Program-made: the position numbers and the translations under genes
Notes under the pieces: generated by a model
The model's input: the letters and a program-made list of their open reading frames with translations, nothing else
Database searches by the model: none
What the model was told of the DNA's origin: nothing
Shown here: positions 26,525 to 34,604 of the stretch, in pieces
Numbering within the stretch: position 1 is the first letter of the stretch
How the letters are laid out: every line of letters starts with the position of its first letter
Assembly: GCF_002263495.1 (NCBI RefSeq)
Contig: NZ_CP022753.1
Span: 5,944,312-6,008,311, forward strand
DNA from: Nocardiopsis gilva YIM 90087
GTDB lineage: Bacteria; Actinomycetota; Actinomycetes; Streptosporangiales; Streptosporangiaceae
Reading direction: 5' to 3'
Length of the DNA stretch: 64,000 bases

Positions 26525-26661
26525 GCGGAACCTGATGACCGGCTCGGCGGCTGGCAGGCGCCCCGCAGCTCAAGAAAGCATCGCCTCCTGCTGGTAATCC
26601 TGATACCCTTCCACGCAGTGTTCAAGCACGGCAGGTAACGATTAGCCCTAGTGTTGTCCCC

Positions 26662-27369
26662 TTAATGCTCAGAGCTCGATTCGATCGTGCGAAACTCGGT
26701 GTCTTGCCGCTCTTCGGCGGCTGAGCGAGCGATTTCGTAGGAGACGTAGCTGTCGCGGTCACCGTGAGTGACCAGGTCAGGTACCTGGGAGCGACCAAAT
26801 TCCTTCATTAGGTCGTAGCGAGAGAGTTCTTGCCACAGCACCTGTCCGATCGGAAACTCGCCATCGATCAGTAGACGGCCCTGCTCGTGCAGCTTGCGCT
26901 GTCGGTCTGATCCGAAGTTCGCCTTTCTCTAGGGAAGCTAGGGGTGGAGGAAGGTGTGATCAAGGTCGAAGACCGGGCTCCACAGCACGAGGGAAGCGAG
27001 CTGCTTCTCCAGGACTGACAGCATCAGTGCGGTTGGGACGGCCCCAAAGCTGGCGGCCACAATAGTAATCAGCCCAGGAGCCGCTCAGTTGCGTGCTTTA
27101 CGACAGCTTGGAGATCCAGCGTCTTTCCGACAATGGTCACCCCTTCTGGGGCGCTGCCGCTCTTACCGTGTCAGCAGAAGGAGAACCGGGTGACAGCGAA
27201 TCCTGCTATGGCGAGCTGCTCCGCCAGCCGAACAAACATCCCCCTCGTCTTTATCAGCAGCAATGCCGTGCGCCCAGGTGATTTTCCCTCGTGTTGTGCC
27301 TGTCATTGCAAGGTGCAGGACTACGTCGAGCCGAACCCCATCAAGGGTATGCACCTCGAACGAGTTCAT
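26662..27369 (-). pseudogene. Alpha/beta hydrolase, broken by several frameshifts and stops
   Basis: Reading the minus strand and changing frame about three times restores an alpha/beta hydrolase. It has MNSFEVHTLDGVRLDVVLHL at the start (ATG 27369), KITWAHGIAADKDEG, then LAEQLAIAGFAVTRFSF, a nucleophile-type turn TIVAASFGAVPTALML, and the acid region QVPDLVTHGDRDSYVSYEIA. Two stop codons fall in the middle near 26930 and the C-terminal end stops at the expected His region (IESSEH). The usual product would be about 250 residues. It lies 78 bases downstream of the DUF397 gene and was probably part of that operon. Confidence 0.75.
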
Positions 27370-27446
27370 AGAGAAATCCCTGGTCGGGGGATCGCTTCCG
27401 GGGAGCGGAGGCCGGCGATCGGTCACCGTATACGCCGAATATCAGA

Positions 27447-27641
27447 TCAGAGTTCGTCGTTCTTCACTCCAGAGAGGAAGGAACGCCACTCCGCAGAGGT
27501 GAAGAAGAGGGCATCGAGATGGCGGTTCATGCTGTCGCGCACACTGGTCACTCTGCCTTCCGCGACTTCGACGCAGTTATTGGCACCTGCGCTGTAGCTG
27601 CTTTTATGCCACACCGCCGACGCCCGGTCCTGCTGAGACAT
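27447..27641 (-). CDS. DUF397 domain protein
   Basis: This 64-residue protein shows the DUF397 pattern: WHKSSYSAGANNCVEVAEG, then VTSVRDSMN and FFTSAEWRSFLSGV. These small proteins almost always follow an XRE regulator with a DUF5753-type C-terminal domain, as here, where its start codon shares one base with the stop codon of the XRE gene. In Streptomyces such pairs control development or antibiotic production, and the small protein may modulate its partner. Confidence 0.92.
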   Translation of the reverse strand: MSQQDRASAVWHKSSYSAGANNCVEVAEGRVTSVRDSMNRHLDALFFTSAEWRSFLSGVKNDEL

Positions 27642-28492
27642 CAGGGCGCCTCCTGACTGAGTTCATTAATCCGTCGCTCTATAAGGAGCATGCTTTCACG
27701 CGTCCCGAGCGCGGCTACTTGCAGCTTGTTGAAGACCAACTCGTACACGCTGGTGTGCTGGGGACGATCCCAGAAGTCGGAACCGGTCAGATCCTCCAAG
27801 TAGACGTAGGTCGACTCTACTTCCCTCAGATGGAGCAGGGTGAAGCCGACCCCCATCGCCGCATGCTCGCCAGAGTCGTAGTGGAGGATCTGGAGGTCTA
27901 TATGTGGGAGCTGAGCGAGCTTGTGCAGGTGGGACAGCTGGTCGCGGAGAGCTGCTCGGCCTCCGACAGCGCGGTGCAGGGCGCCTTCACCCAGGATGAG
28001 CGACACGTTCGGTGGTTGATCTCGGTGGAGAATCGCAGCCCGGTCCATTCGGCCCTTGACGATGCGCGCGATGTCAGCCGGAGCGTTAGTCACGGAAGTC
28101 GAGCAGAGCGCCCTAGCGTAGGCCTCGGTCTCGAAGAGTGCCGGGATCAGCTCTTCATAGAAGATCTTCAGCTCGTCAGCTCCAGCTTCCATGCTGACGA
28201 ACCCTCGAGCGAAGTCGGGCACCTTCCCATATGAGCCACGCTTGCGAGCGGAAGCTGCGAGATCCCGAAAACCACGAGCCTCATCACCGGACAGCTTGAA
28301 CAGCCTTACAAGCTTGTTCGCCTCTGCAGCACTAAGCGTGCTGTAGCCCAGCTCGATCTTGCTGACCTTGGACAGACCGCACCCCAAGGCATGGGCGATG
28401 TCCTCGCGGGAGACGGATCCAGAGGCCTCACGGAGGCGGCGGATCTCCCTACCAAGTTGCAAGCGAAGCACCTGCGGCCCCGGGTTCACCAT
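27641..28492 (-). CDS. XRE family regulator with DUF5753-type C-terminal domain (Scr1-like)
   Basis: This 283-residue protein has an N-terminal helix-turn-helix at about residues 12-70 (LGREIRRLREASGSVSREDI, then AHALGCGLSKVSKIELGYST). The C-terminal DUF5753-like domain has the typical blocks EELIPALFETEAYARAL, RMDRAAILHRDQPPNVSLIL, GEGALHRAVGG and VESTYVYLEDLTG. It is co-transcribed with the DUF397 gene. The divergent gene at 28693 shares the 200-bp promoter gap. Scr1-type proteins act as pathway or development regulators. Confidence 0.93.
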   Translation of the reverse strand: MVNPGPQVLRLQLGREIRRLREASGSVSREDIAHALGCGLSKVSKIELGYSTLSAAEANKLVRLFKLSGDEARGFRDLAASARKRGSYGKVPDFARGFVSMEAGADELKIFYEELIPALFETEAYARALCSTSVTNAPADIARIVKGRMDRAAILHRDQPPNVSLILGEGALHRAVGGRAALRDQLSHLHKLAQLPHIDLQILHYDSGEHAAMGVGFTLLHLREVESTYVYLEDLTGSDFWDRPQHTSVYELVFNKLQVAALGTRESMLLIERRINELSQEAP

Positions 28493-28692
28493 CGTCGTTC
28501 TGCCTCCTGCAGCTGCTAGTACGGAGGCAACCGTACTCGATAACGCCTGGCAGTGAACCAGATCAGTGTATAAGTGGAAATTCTACTTGACTTTCCATTG
28601 GCAAAGCAGTTACCTGGACTCAAGGCTAGTCAGCCTGCGGCGTAGCCGCAGGCGAACCAGCACTCAGGCCCATGCCTCACAGAGGAGATCTG

Positions 28693-29031
28693 ATGTCTCC
28701 GTCACACACAGCAGGCGAGACCCGTCGCTCTCTAACCGCTCGACTCCAGGCCGAGATTCTCAGGCTGAGAACGCCCGCACTCGTTGCGCTCGGCAACACC
28801 GACTACCCCGTGCTCTACGCCCTCCGATCTGACGGCACGCGCGTGGCAATTGTGGCCATGCGGCTCCATGATCAGTGGTGGTTCGTCACAGGAGACAGCG
28901 CCCCCATACCGGCGGACAACCCCGAGATGGCCGCCCGTTCTCTCGTTGCAGGCACAAAGGGGGGCGTAAGAGAACTCTTCTCGCGGCGCCCCCGGCCGCG
29001 CGGATCTCAGATGGCCGCAGCTGCGGCATAG
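28693..29031 (+). CDS. Small actinobacterial hypothetical protein
   Basis: This 112-residue protein starts at an ATG behind CAGAGGAGATCTG. It begins with a helix (LTARLQAEILRLRTPALVAL), followed by a strand-rich part with conserved-looking Trp residues (AIVAMRLHDQWWFVTGD). It is not recognised. It is divergent from the XRE/DUF397 pair, a position where targets of such pairs are often found. A clear terminator follows its stop. Confidence 0.7.
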   Translation: MSPSHTAGETRRSLTARLQAEILRLRTPALVALGNTDYPVLYALRSDGTRVAIVAMRLHDQWWFVTGDSAPIPADNPEMAARSLVAGTKGGVRELFSRRPRPRGSQMAAAAA

Positions 29032-29039
29032 CGCCGAGG

Positions 29040-29071
29040 GCTCTGCCGGGTGCGCCCACACCCGACAGAGC
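29040..29071 (+). terminator. Terminator after the small hypothetical gene
   Basis: GCTCTGCCGGGTG at 29040-29052 pairs with CACCCGACAGAGC at 29059-29071 with one mismatch. It starts 8 bases after the stop codon. Confidence 0.75.
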
Positions 29072-29179
29072 AACAGCAACCCCGAACTCTGACGAAACGA
29101 GGTCACGTCATGAACTGTAACCGCTCCCCCAGTCGCAGCCCCGACGCGGATCCCGCTGTACGAAGCCGCGCCTCAGGGG

Positions 29180-29530
29180 GTGCGCCCCGTGCTCGAGCTC
29201 ACCCCTGAAGAAGCCCGCTGCCTGCGGGAACTCGCTGACCGGATTGTCGAGGCGACGCAGGACCGCTCCTATTGGTTCTCCGCCGCCCGTGAAACCTCGC
29301 TCGCGATCCTCGCCCGGGCCACCGACTGGCTCGGCGACGCCTGCGGGCAGAGTCTCCCCGCACACGTGCACCCCCGTCAGCGTCTGGGGCTCGCGGCGCG
29401 ACAGCCACTCACGTGCATCCGGCCCGCTGGCCACACCGCAAGGCACATGGACGCTTCCGGACACTGTTGGAGCGAGAGACCGGATGGCACCCCAGGGGTG
29501 GTCTCTCCGCTTCCTCGCATAAACCAATGA
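29180..29530 (+). CDS. Hypothetical protein with Cys/His motif
   Basis: A GTG opens a 116-residue frame. The first half is helical (LTPEEARCLRELADRIVEAT, then AILARATDWLGDACGQSL). The second half has a motif seen in small actinobacterial proteins, CIRPAGHTARHMDASGHCW, which could bind zinc through two Cys and several His. No ribosome binding site decides the start. Function is unknown. Confidence 0.5.
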   Translation: MRPVLELTPEEARCLRELADRIVEATQDRSYWFSAARETSLAILARATDWLGDACGQSLPAHVHPRQRLGLAARQPLTCIRPAGHTARHMDASGHCWSERPDGTPGVVSPLPRINQ

Positions 29531-29694
29531 GGAACGCCGCGTCCTGGAAGGAGAGGGGCCTACCGGGACGCGGCAAACAGCGGGTGCGCGGTGGAGGGGG
29601 CCGAGCACCCGTTCCCGCGGGACACGACCTAAAAGGCCGGGCTTGCACCCCCCACCCAAAGTCTGGAAAGTGCAAGGGGCTGTCAGCAGCAAAC

Positions 29695-29770
29695 CGCTCC
29701 TAGCCCTTTCAGTTGGGGATCAGCGACCCTGCGGTAGTTCGCTGATCCCCAACTGAAAGGGCTAGGAGCG
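29695..29770. repeat. Perfect 32-bp inverted repeat upstream of secA2
   Basis: The 32 bases at 29695-29726 recur exactly as their reverse complement at 29739-29770, with a 12-base loop. The arms begin CGCTCCTAGCCC and end GGGATCAGCGA. No T-run follows on either side. It sits 79 bases before the secA2-like start codon. It could be a very stable terminator isolating that gene, a cruciform or dsRNA-forming element, or the fused ends of a lost mobile element. Confidence 0.9.
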
Positions 29771-29848
29771 TCCCTCTAGCATGAGTAGCCGAGTTCCTCC
29801 CGCCCGGGTTTCACCCAGTCGTCCTGCTTTCTGCTGGTGGAGGATGCG

Positions 29849-32182
29849 ATGGCCCTATTCCACATACATGAGCGCGTGATGCGGCTTCTGGACCGGCCTG
29901 GTCACGTCGACATGGGCCGGTTCGAGCGCGTCGTCGAGGCAGCGGGCACTTTGGGACCCCCGATGCGGGAGTTGAGCGGCGACGAGCTGCGGCATCGCGC
30001 CGAGATGGTTCGGGAAGCCTCGTGCGGCGGCACCGATCCCGACCCGGCGGAACTCTGTGCCCTGGGACGTGAGGCAGCCCGGCGCGTGCTCGGTGAGCGG
30101 GCATTCGATGTGCAGCTCCTCGGTGCCCTGGGGATGCTCGCGGGGAACGTCGTGGAGATGGCCACCGGCGAGGGCAAGACGCTGGTCGGGGCGATGACCG
30201 CGGTCGGCTATGCGCTGCGCGGCCACCGCGTACACGTGATGTCGGTCAACGACTACCTCGCCCGGCGCGACGCCGAGTGGATGCGTCCGGTCTTTGAGCT
30301 CCTGGGCGTCTCGGCTTCCTGGGTCGCCCAGGACTCCTCATGGTCCGAGCGCCGCGACGCCTACTCGTGCGACGTCGTCTATGGGTCCGTAAGCGAATTC
30401 GGCTTCGACGTGCTGCGTGACCGGCTGCGCGAAGACCCGGGCCAGATCGTCCAGCCGCGGCCCGACGTGGCCATCGTCGACGAAGCCGATGCCGTTCTCG
30501 TCGACGAGGCTCGCGTACCGCTGGTCTTGGCCGGTGCCGCCGGAGGGGAGGACGACGGCGACACCGTCATCGCCCGGATCGTCGCGGGCCTCACCCCCGA
30601 CCTGCACTACGAGGTCGGCGAGGACGGCCTGGTGGCGAACCTGACCGACGCGGGGCTGGAGAGGGTGGAGGAGGAGTTGGGCGGCCTCGATCTGTACACG
30701 GACGCCCACGCTGACACCCTGTCCCGCGTCAACGTCGCCCTCTACGCTCACGCCCTACTCCGTCCCGACGTCGACTACATCGTCCGCGACGGAGCCGTTC
30801 AGCTGGTCAGCGCCTCGCGGGGAAGGGTGGCGATGCGCCAGCGCTGGCCCGACGGACTGCACGCCGCCGTCGAAGCCAAGGAGCGGGTCGCCTCGACCGG
30901 CGAGGCCGAGGTCCTTGACTGGATGCTGGTGCAGGCCCTCGTCGGGCGGTACGAGCGGGTCTGCGGGATGTCGGGGACGGCGATGGCAGCGTGTGAGCAG
31001 CTGCGCGAGTTCTACCGACTGGATGTCGGCAGGGTGCCGACCAACCGGCCCTGCATACGCGAGGACCGGCCCGACCGCGTTTATGCCACCACCGCCGACA
31101 AGGAGGAGGCCCTCGTCGAGCACGTGGCCGAGGTGCACGCGAACGGCCGCCCCGTGCTGATCGGCACGATGGACATCGCTGAGTCGGAGCGCCTGGCCGG
31201 CCTGCTCCGCAGGGAGGGGATGCGCCCAACCGTGCTCAACGCGAAGAACGACGCGGAGGAAGCGCGGATCATCGCCGAGGCCGGCACCTTCGGCGCCGTA
31301 ACGGTCTCCACCCAGATGGCGGGGCGCGGCACGGACATCCGGCTTGGCGGCGCCGACGGAGCTGACCACAGCCGCATAGCGGGGCTGGGCGGCCTGCATG
31401 TGGTCGGGTCGAGCCGCTACTACACACGCCGCCTGGACGATCAGCTCCGCGGCAGGGCAGGCCGCCAAGGGGACCCAGGGAGCTCGGTGTTCTTCCTCAG
31501 CCTCGAAGACGAGCTGATCACGCGCAACGTCCCGGACCTGCGGCACCCGCCGCGCAGCGGGCCCGGCGGCCTTCTGGACGACCGCCGAACAAAGTTCACC
31601 GCCGAGCATGCGCAACGCGTGGCCGAAGGCGCGCACCTGGACGTCCATCGCACGACGTGGCGCTACAACCAGCTCCTACAGATCCAACGCGACGAAGTCC
31701 TTGCCCACCGCGACGAGCTGATGCGCGGCCCGGCTGCGGCGAACGAGCTCGCCGGGCTGCGCGCGGAGCGCTATTCGAGCCTCCTGGAGGAGGTCGGGAG
31801 GGTGGTCCTGGAAGAGGCATCGCGGGTGATCTTCCTCTTCCACCTCGATCAGCGCTGGTCGGAGCACCTTGGCTACCTCAGCGCCATGCGCGAGGGCATC
31901 CATCTGCGCGCGCTCGGACGCGAGAGCCCGCTCAACGCCTTCCACCGCGAGGCTGTCGCGCAGTTCCGGTCATTCTTCGACGACGTCCGCGACCGCGCCG
32001 CCGCAACATTCGACAAAGCCGAGATCACCGCCGATGGCGTCGACACCGACGCGGCGGGCCTGAACCGGCCCACCTCCACCTGGACCTACATGGTCCACGA
32101 CAATCCCTTTGGAGACCCCGAGGAGCGCTTCCTGGAATTCCTCGGTTCGATCATCCGCTACTCCATCCGCGGAAAGGACTAA
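29849..32182 (+). CDS. secA2: SecA-type translocase ATPase, accessory SecA2-like
   Basis: This protein of 777 residues is set at ATG 29849 behind GGTGGAGGATGCG. Nucleotide-binding fold 1 has the Walker A-like MATGEGKTLVGAMTAVGYAL (about residue 105) and VNDYLARRDAEWM. The DEAD-type box is IVDEADAVLVDEARVPLVL (about residue 210). Fold 2 has TVSTQMAGRGTDIRLGG and DDQLRGRAGRQGDPGSSVFF. The Cys-rich zinc tail of housekeeping SecA is absent and the protein is shorter than actinobacterial SecA1 (about 900), which suggests an accessory SecA2. Such proteins power export of a limited set of substrates through SecYEG; the substrates are not evident here. Confidence 0.88.
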   Translation: MALFHIHERVMRLLDRPGHVDMGRFERVVEAAGTLGPPMRELSGDELRHRAEMVREASCGGTDPDPAELCALGREAARRVLGERAFDVQLLGALGMLAGNVVEMATGEGKTLVGAMTAVGYALRGHRVHVMSVNDYLARRDAEWMRPVFELLGVSASWVAQDSSWSERRDAYSCDVVYGSVSEFGFDVLRDRLREDPGQIVQPRPDVAIVDEADAVLVDEARVPLVLAGAAGGEDDGDTVIARIVAGLTPDLHYEVGEDGLVANLTDAGLERVEEELGGLDLYTDAHADTLSRVNVALYAHALLRPDVDYIVRDGAVQLVSASRGRVAMRQRWPDGLHAAVEAKERVASTGEAEVLDWMLVQALVGRYERVCGMSGTAMAACEQLREFYRLDVGRVPTNRPCIREDRPDRVYATTADKEEALVEHVAEVHANGRPVLIGTMDIAESERLAGLLRREGMRPTVLNAKNDAEEARIIAEAGTFGAVTVSTQMAGRGTDIRLGGADGADHSRIAGLGGLHVVGSSRYYTRRLDDQLRGRAGRQGDPGSSVFFLSLEDELITRNVPDLRHPPRSGPGGLLDDRRTKFTAEHAQRVAEGAHLDVHRTTWRYNQLLQIQRDEVLAHRDELMRGPAAANELAGLRAERYSSLLEEVGRVVLEEASRVIFLFHLDQRWSEHLGYLSAMREGIHLRALGRESPLNAFHREAVAQFRSFFDDVRDRAAATFDKAEITADGVDTDAAGLNRPTSTWTYMVHDNPFGDPEERFLEFLGSIIRYSIRGKD

Positions 32183-32196
32183 AGGACTAAAGGACT
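32173..32196 (+). repeat. Three tandem AAAGGACT octamers at the secA2 stop codon
   Basis: AAAGGACT is repeated exactly three times end to end. The first copy encodes the last residues and supplies the TAA stop with the second. A change in copy number by slippage would alter the C-terminus by frame, because 8 is not a multiple of 3. Confidence 0.8.
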
Positions 32197-32363
32197 AGAT
32201 GAGTGAGTCCGATGTTTTCCGTGGTCCCTACATTTTTGTTGCGGGTGATGCGGGCCCGTTGTGCAGCACACGACCGCCGCGATCACCGCCAGCATTTACG
32301 CGGTGGCGATGGTGACCTATCGGAACCAACTGACCGTTGATCTGGCCGATGTGGCAACGGTGG
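32197..32363. other. Short gap with relic-like sequence
   Basis: A plus-strand run (NQLTVDLADVATVVSRGFHA, then IAGEAVVGFGRR) looks protein-like but is short and without a start signal. No gene is called. Confidence 0.3.
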
Positions 32364-33344
32364 TCAGCCGCGGGTTCCACGCAATCGCGGGCGAGGCTGT
32401 CGTGGGCTTTGGCCGCCGCCGACGCGGGTTCGCCCCACCTTCCGAGCGCCGAACCGGTGCGCCTCACGGCGGGCCAGGTCGGCGGCGATCCGTTCCAACG
32501 CCGGGATCGCGCCGGTCCGTGTCTTGTCCTCGTGCAGCAGGTACATGGTCAGGTCGGGTAGGTCGCTGACTGGCACATAGGTCAGGTCGGGCCGGGGGTT
32601 GCCTGACGCCGCGGCGCTGCCCGTGATGAAGACGCCCAGGCCGACGGAGCAGACGTCCATGGCTTCATCGAACGTCCTGACTGTGTGAACGATCCTTGGC
32701 GCGTGGTCCGCCGGCCAGGACTCGATGAGGCCGGGAGGGAGGCCCGCGTTCCCGGCGTCTCTGCCCGCGAATTCGCAGTCCACGATGTCGCCGATGCAGA
32801 CGCTCGCGCGCTCGGCCAGCGGATGCGTCGAGTGGACGCACAGCACGGGCTCCTCCGTCCAGAGCGGTACGGCGCGGACTCCGCGTGTGCGGGGCGCTAT
32901 CGCGGAAGGCGCTAGGACGACGTCGGCGCGGTCGTTCCGCAGGGAAGCCACACTGTCAGCGAATTCCAGACGGCGGAGTTCCCAGCGCACCGTGGGCAGG
33001 GCTCTGGCGGCCTCAGCGATGATGGCCGAGGCGAGGCCGGTGCCGCCGACCATGCCCACGCGGACCCTCTCGGCCAGGTCCCCCGCCTGAGTGGTCCAGT
33101 GGATGACGTCATCCATGGCGCCCACCGCGCGGCGTGCCAGAGGGAGAAGGGCCTGCCCCGCCGGGGTCAGCTCCACGTGCCGGGAGGTGCGCTTGAAGAG
33201 CGGCATCCCCAGACGACGTTCGAGGGCCGCGACCTGCTGACTGAGTGAGGGGGTAGCGATGATCAGCCGCTCGGCCGCCCGCGTGAAGTGGAGTTCCTCC
33301 GCGACGGCCACGAAGTAGCGGAGTTGCTGAACGGTGAGATCCAA
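32364..33344 (-). CDS. LysR family transcriptional regulator
   Basis: This 326-residue protein is set at a TTG at 33344 behind GGGAGGGCCGG, where the LysR helix-turn-helix begins (LTVQQLRYFVAVAEELHFTR, then SLSQQVAALERRLGMPLFKR). A longer upstream frame is Arg/Pro rich and rejected. The C-terminal substrate-binding domain follows (VRVGMVGGTGLASAIIAEAA, then DRADVVLAPSAI). It is divergent from the esterase/bicupin operon that starts at 33569, so it probably senses a compound metabolised by those enzymes. Confidence 0.9.
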   Translation of the reverse strand: MDLTVQQLRYFVAVAEELHFTRAAERLIIATPSLSQQVAALERRLGMPLFKRTSRHVELTPAGQALLPLARRAVGAMDDVIHWTTQAGDLAERVRVGMVGGTGLASAIIAEAARALPTVRWELRRLEFADSVASLRNDRADVVLAPSAIAPRTRGVRAVPLWTEEPVLCVHSTHPLAERASVCIGDIVDCEFAGRDAGNAGLPPGLIESWPADHAPRIVHTVRTFDEAMDVCSVGLGVFITGSAAASGNPRPDLTYVPVSDLPDLTMYLLHEDKTRTGAIPALERIAADLARREAHRFGARKVGRTRVGGGQSPRQPRPRLRGTRG

Positions 33345-33568
33345 CCGGCCCTCCCAGAAACCGCGAGCCAGCCTAACCGCCTTACGCGCAGGCTCATTCC
33401 GGCCGAGGGCCGACCGGGATGGGGCGATGATCACCTTTCTCGCCGTTGGACGTAGCGGGAGGTGGCCGCCCCGCCCTGGTCCTGTGCGCCGTGATCGTTG
33501 GTCTCCGCCTAACGGTCGTGCGGATTCTTGTCGTGGTGTCATCCTTGCTGTCCGCCCAGGATGGGGGC

Positions 33569-34552
33569 ATGCACAACGTCGCTGTCCGCACCGGCCTGGT
33601 CTTCGCCGACCGTGATACCGGCCCACTGGTGCTGGACCTCTACCTGCCGCCTCCCAGCAAGGCGTCGGGTGCGCCGCCGGTCGTGGCGTGGCTGCATGGT
33701 GGCGGTTGGTTCACCGGCGACCGCCATCTCGCCCCTGACCTCCGGCGTTACTTCGCCTCACGCGGCATCGCCATGGCGAGCATCGAGTATCGGCTCAGCG
33801 GTCACGCCCTTTTCCCGGCACAGTTGCACGACGTTCGTGCCGCGGTGCGCTATCTGCGTCGCAACGCCGCTGGGCTCGGTATCGATGGCGGTTCGATCGG
33901 GCTGTGGGGGTCTTCGGCCGGTGGCCACCTCGCGGCACTGGCCGGAGTTACCGGGCACCTAGAGACCTTGGCGGGCGAGCCGGACATCGGCCCGGAGCCT
34001 GACGCGTCGGTCAGCGCGGTCGCCGAAGGCTACGGTCCCGTCGACCTGCTCACGGCCGCCACGGAATCCGACCTGGCCGCTCTGGCGCTGGCCGACGCCG
34101 ACCGCCCCGAAACCCGGCTGCTGGGCGGGTCCCCCTCGCAGCTACCGGATCAGGCCCGCGCGGCCTCCCCGCTGAGTTTCGTGACGGCTGCGGCTCCCCC
34201 GTTCCTGATCGTGCACGGCACGGCGGACCCCGCGGTCAGGCCAAGTCAGAGCGCGTTGCTGCACAACGCGCTGGCCGCCGCAGGCGTCGAGAGCACCCTC
34301 TACTTGATCGACGGCTTCGGCCACGGGTTCCTCAACCGGCAGTCCGTGAGCGAGTTCCCCGGAGCGACGAGTGCCGGGGCCGACACACCGCCCCGGCCGA
34401 CGTTTCTGCAGGAAGGGCGCCTTGAGCGTGAACCGCACCCTCCGGCGGTATGCCATCGCATCGCGCCTGGCCAGACCCCGTCGAGCCACCAGGCCGCCTT
34501 CTCTTACGACGTGGTGGGCGACTTCTTCCGGCGTCATCTGCTCGGGCGATGA
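33569..34552 (+). CDS. Alpha/beta hydrolase, esterase (BD-FAE/HSL-like)
   Basis: This 327-residue protein is set at ATG 33569. It has the oxyanion motif HGGGWFTGDRH (about residue 43), the nucleophile elbow GLWGSSAGGHLAAL (Ser about 115), the acid in VHGTADPAV (about 218) and the catalytic His in DGFGHGF (about 252). These are the signatures of carboxylesterases such as BD-FAE and hormone-sensitive lipase relatives. A Pro-rich insert before the C-terminus (residues 265-305) is unusual. It is followed after 52 bases by the bicupin gene, so an ester or depside of a flavonol-type compound is a reasonable substrate guess. Confidence 0.87.
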   Translation: MHNVAVRTGLVFADRDTGPLVLDLYLPPPSKASGAPPVVAWLHGGGWFTGDRHLAPDLRRYFASRGIAMASIEYRLSGHALFPAQLHDVRAAVRYLRRNAAGLGIDGGSIGLWGSSAGGHLAALAGVTGHLETLAGEPDIGPEPDASVSAVAEGYGPVDLLTAATESDLAALALADADRPETRLLGGSPSQLPDQARAASPLSFVTAAAPPFLIVHGTADPAVRPSQSALLHNALAAAGVESTLYLIDGFGHGFLNRQSVSEFPGATSAGADTPPRPTFLQEGRLEREPHPPAVCHRIAPGQTPSSHQAAFSYDVVGDFFRRHLLGR

Positions 34553-34604
34553 GGCCTGTACCCACCCTCCACCTGCCAACCCATCGGAAACAAGGAAAAC
34601 CGAA

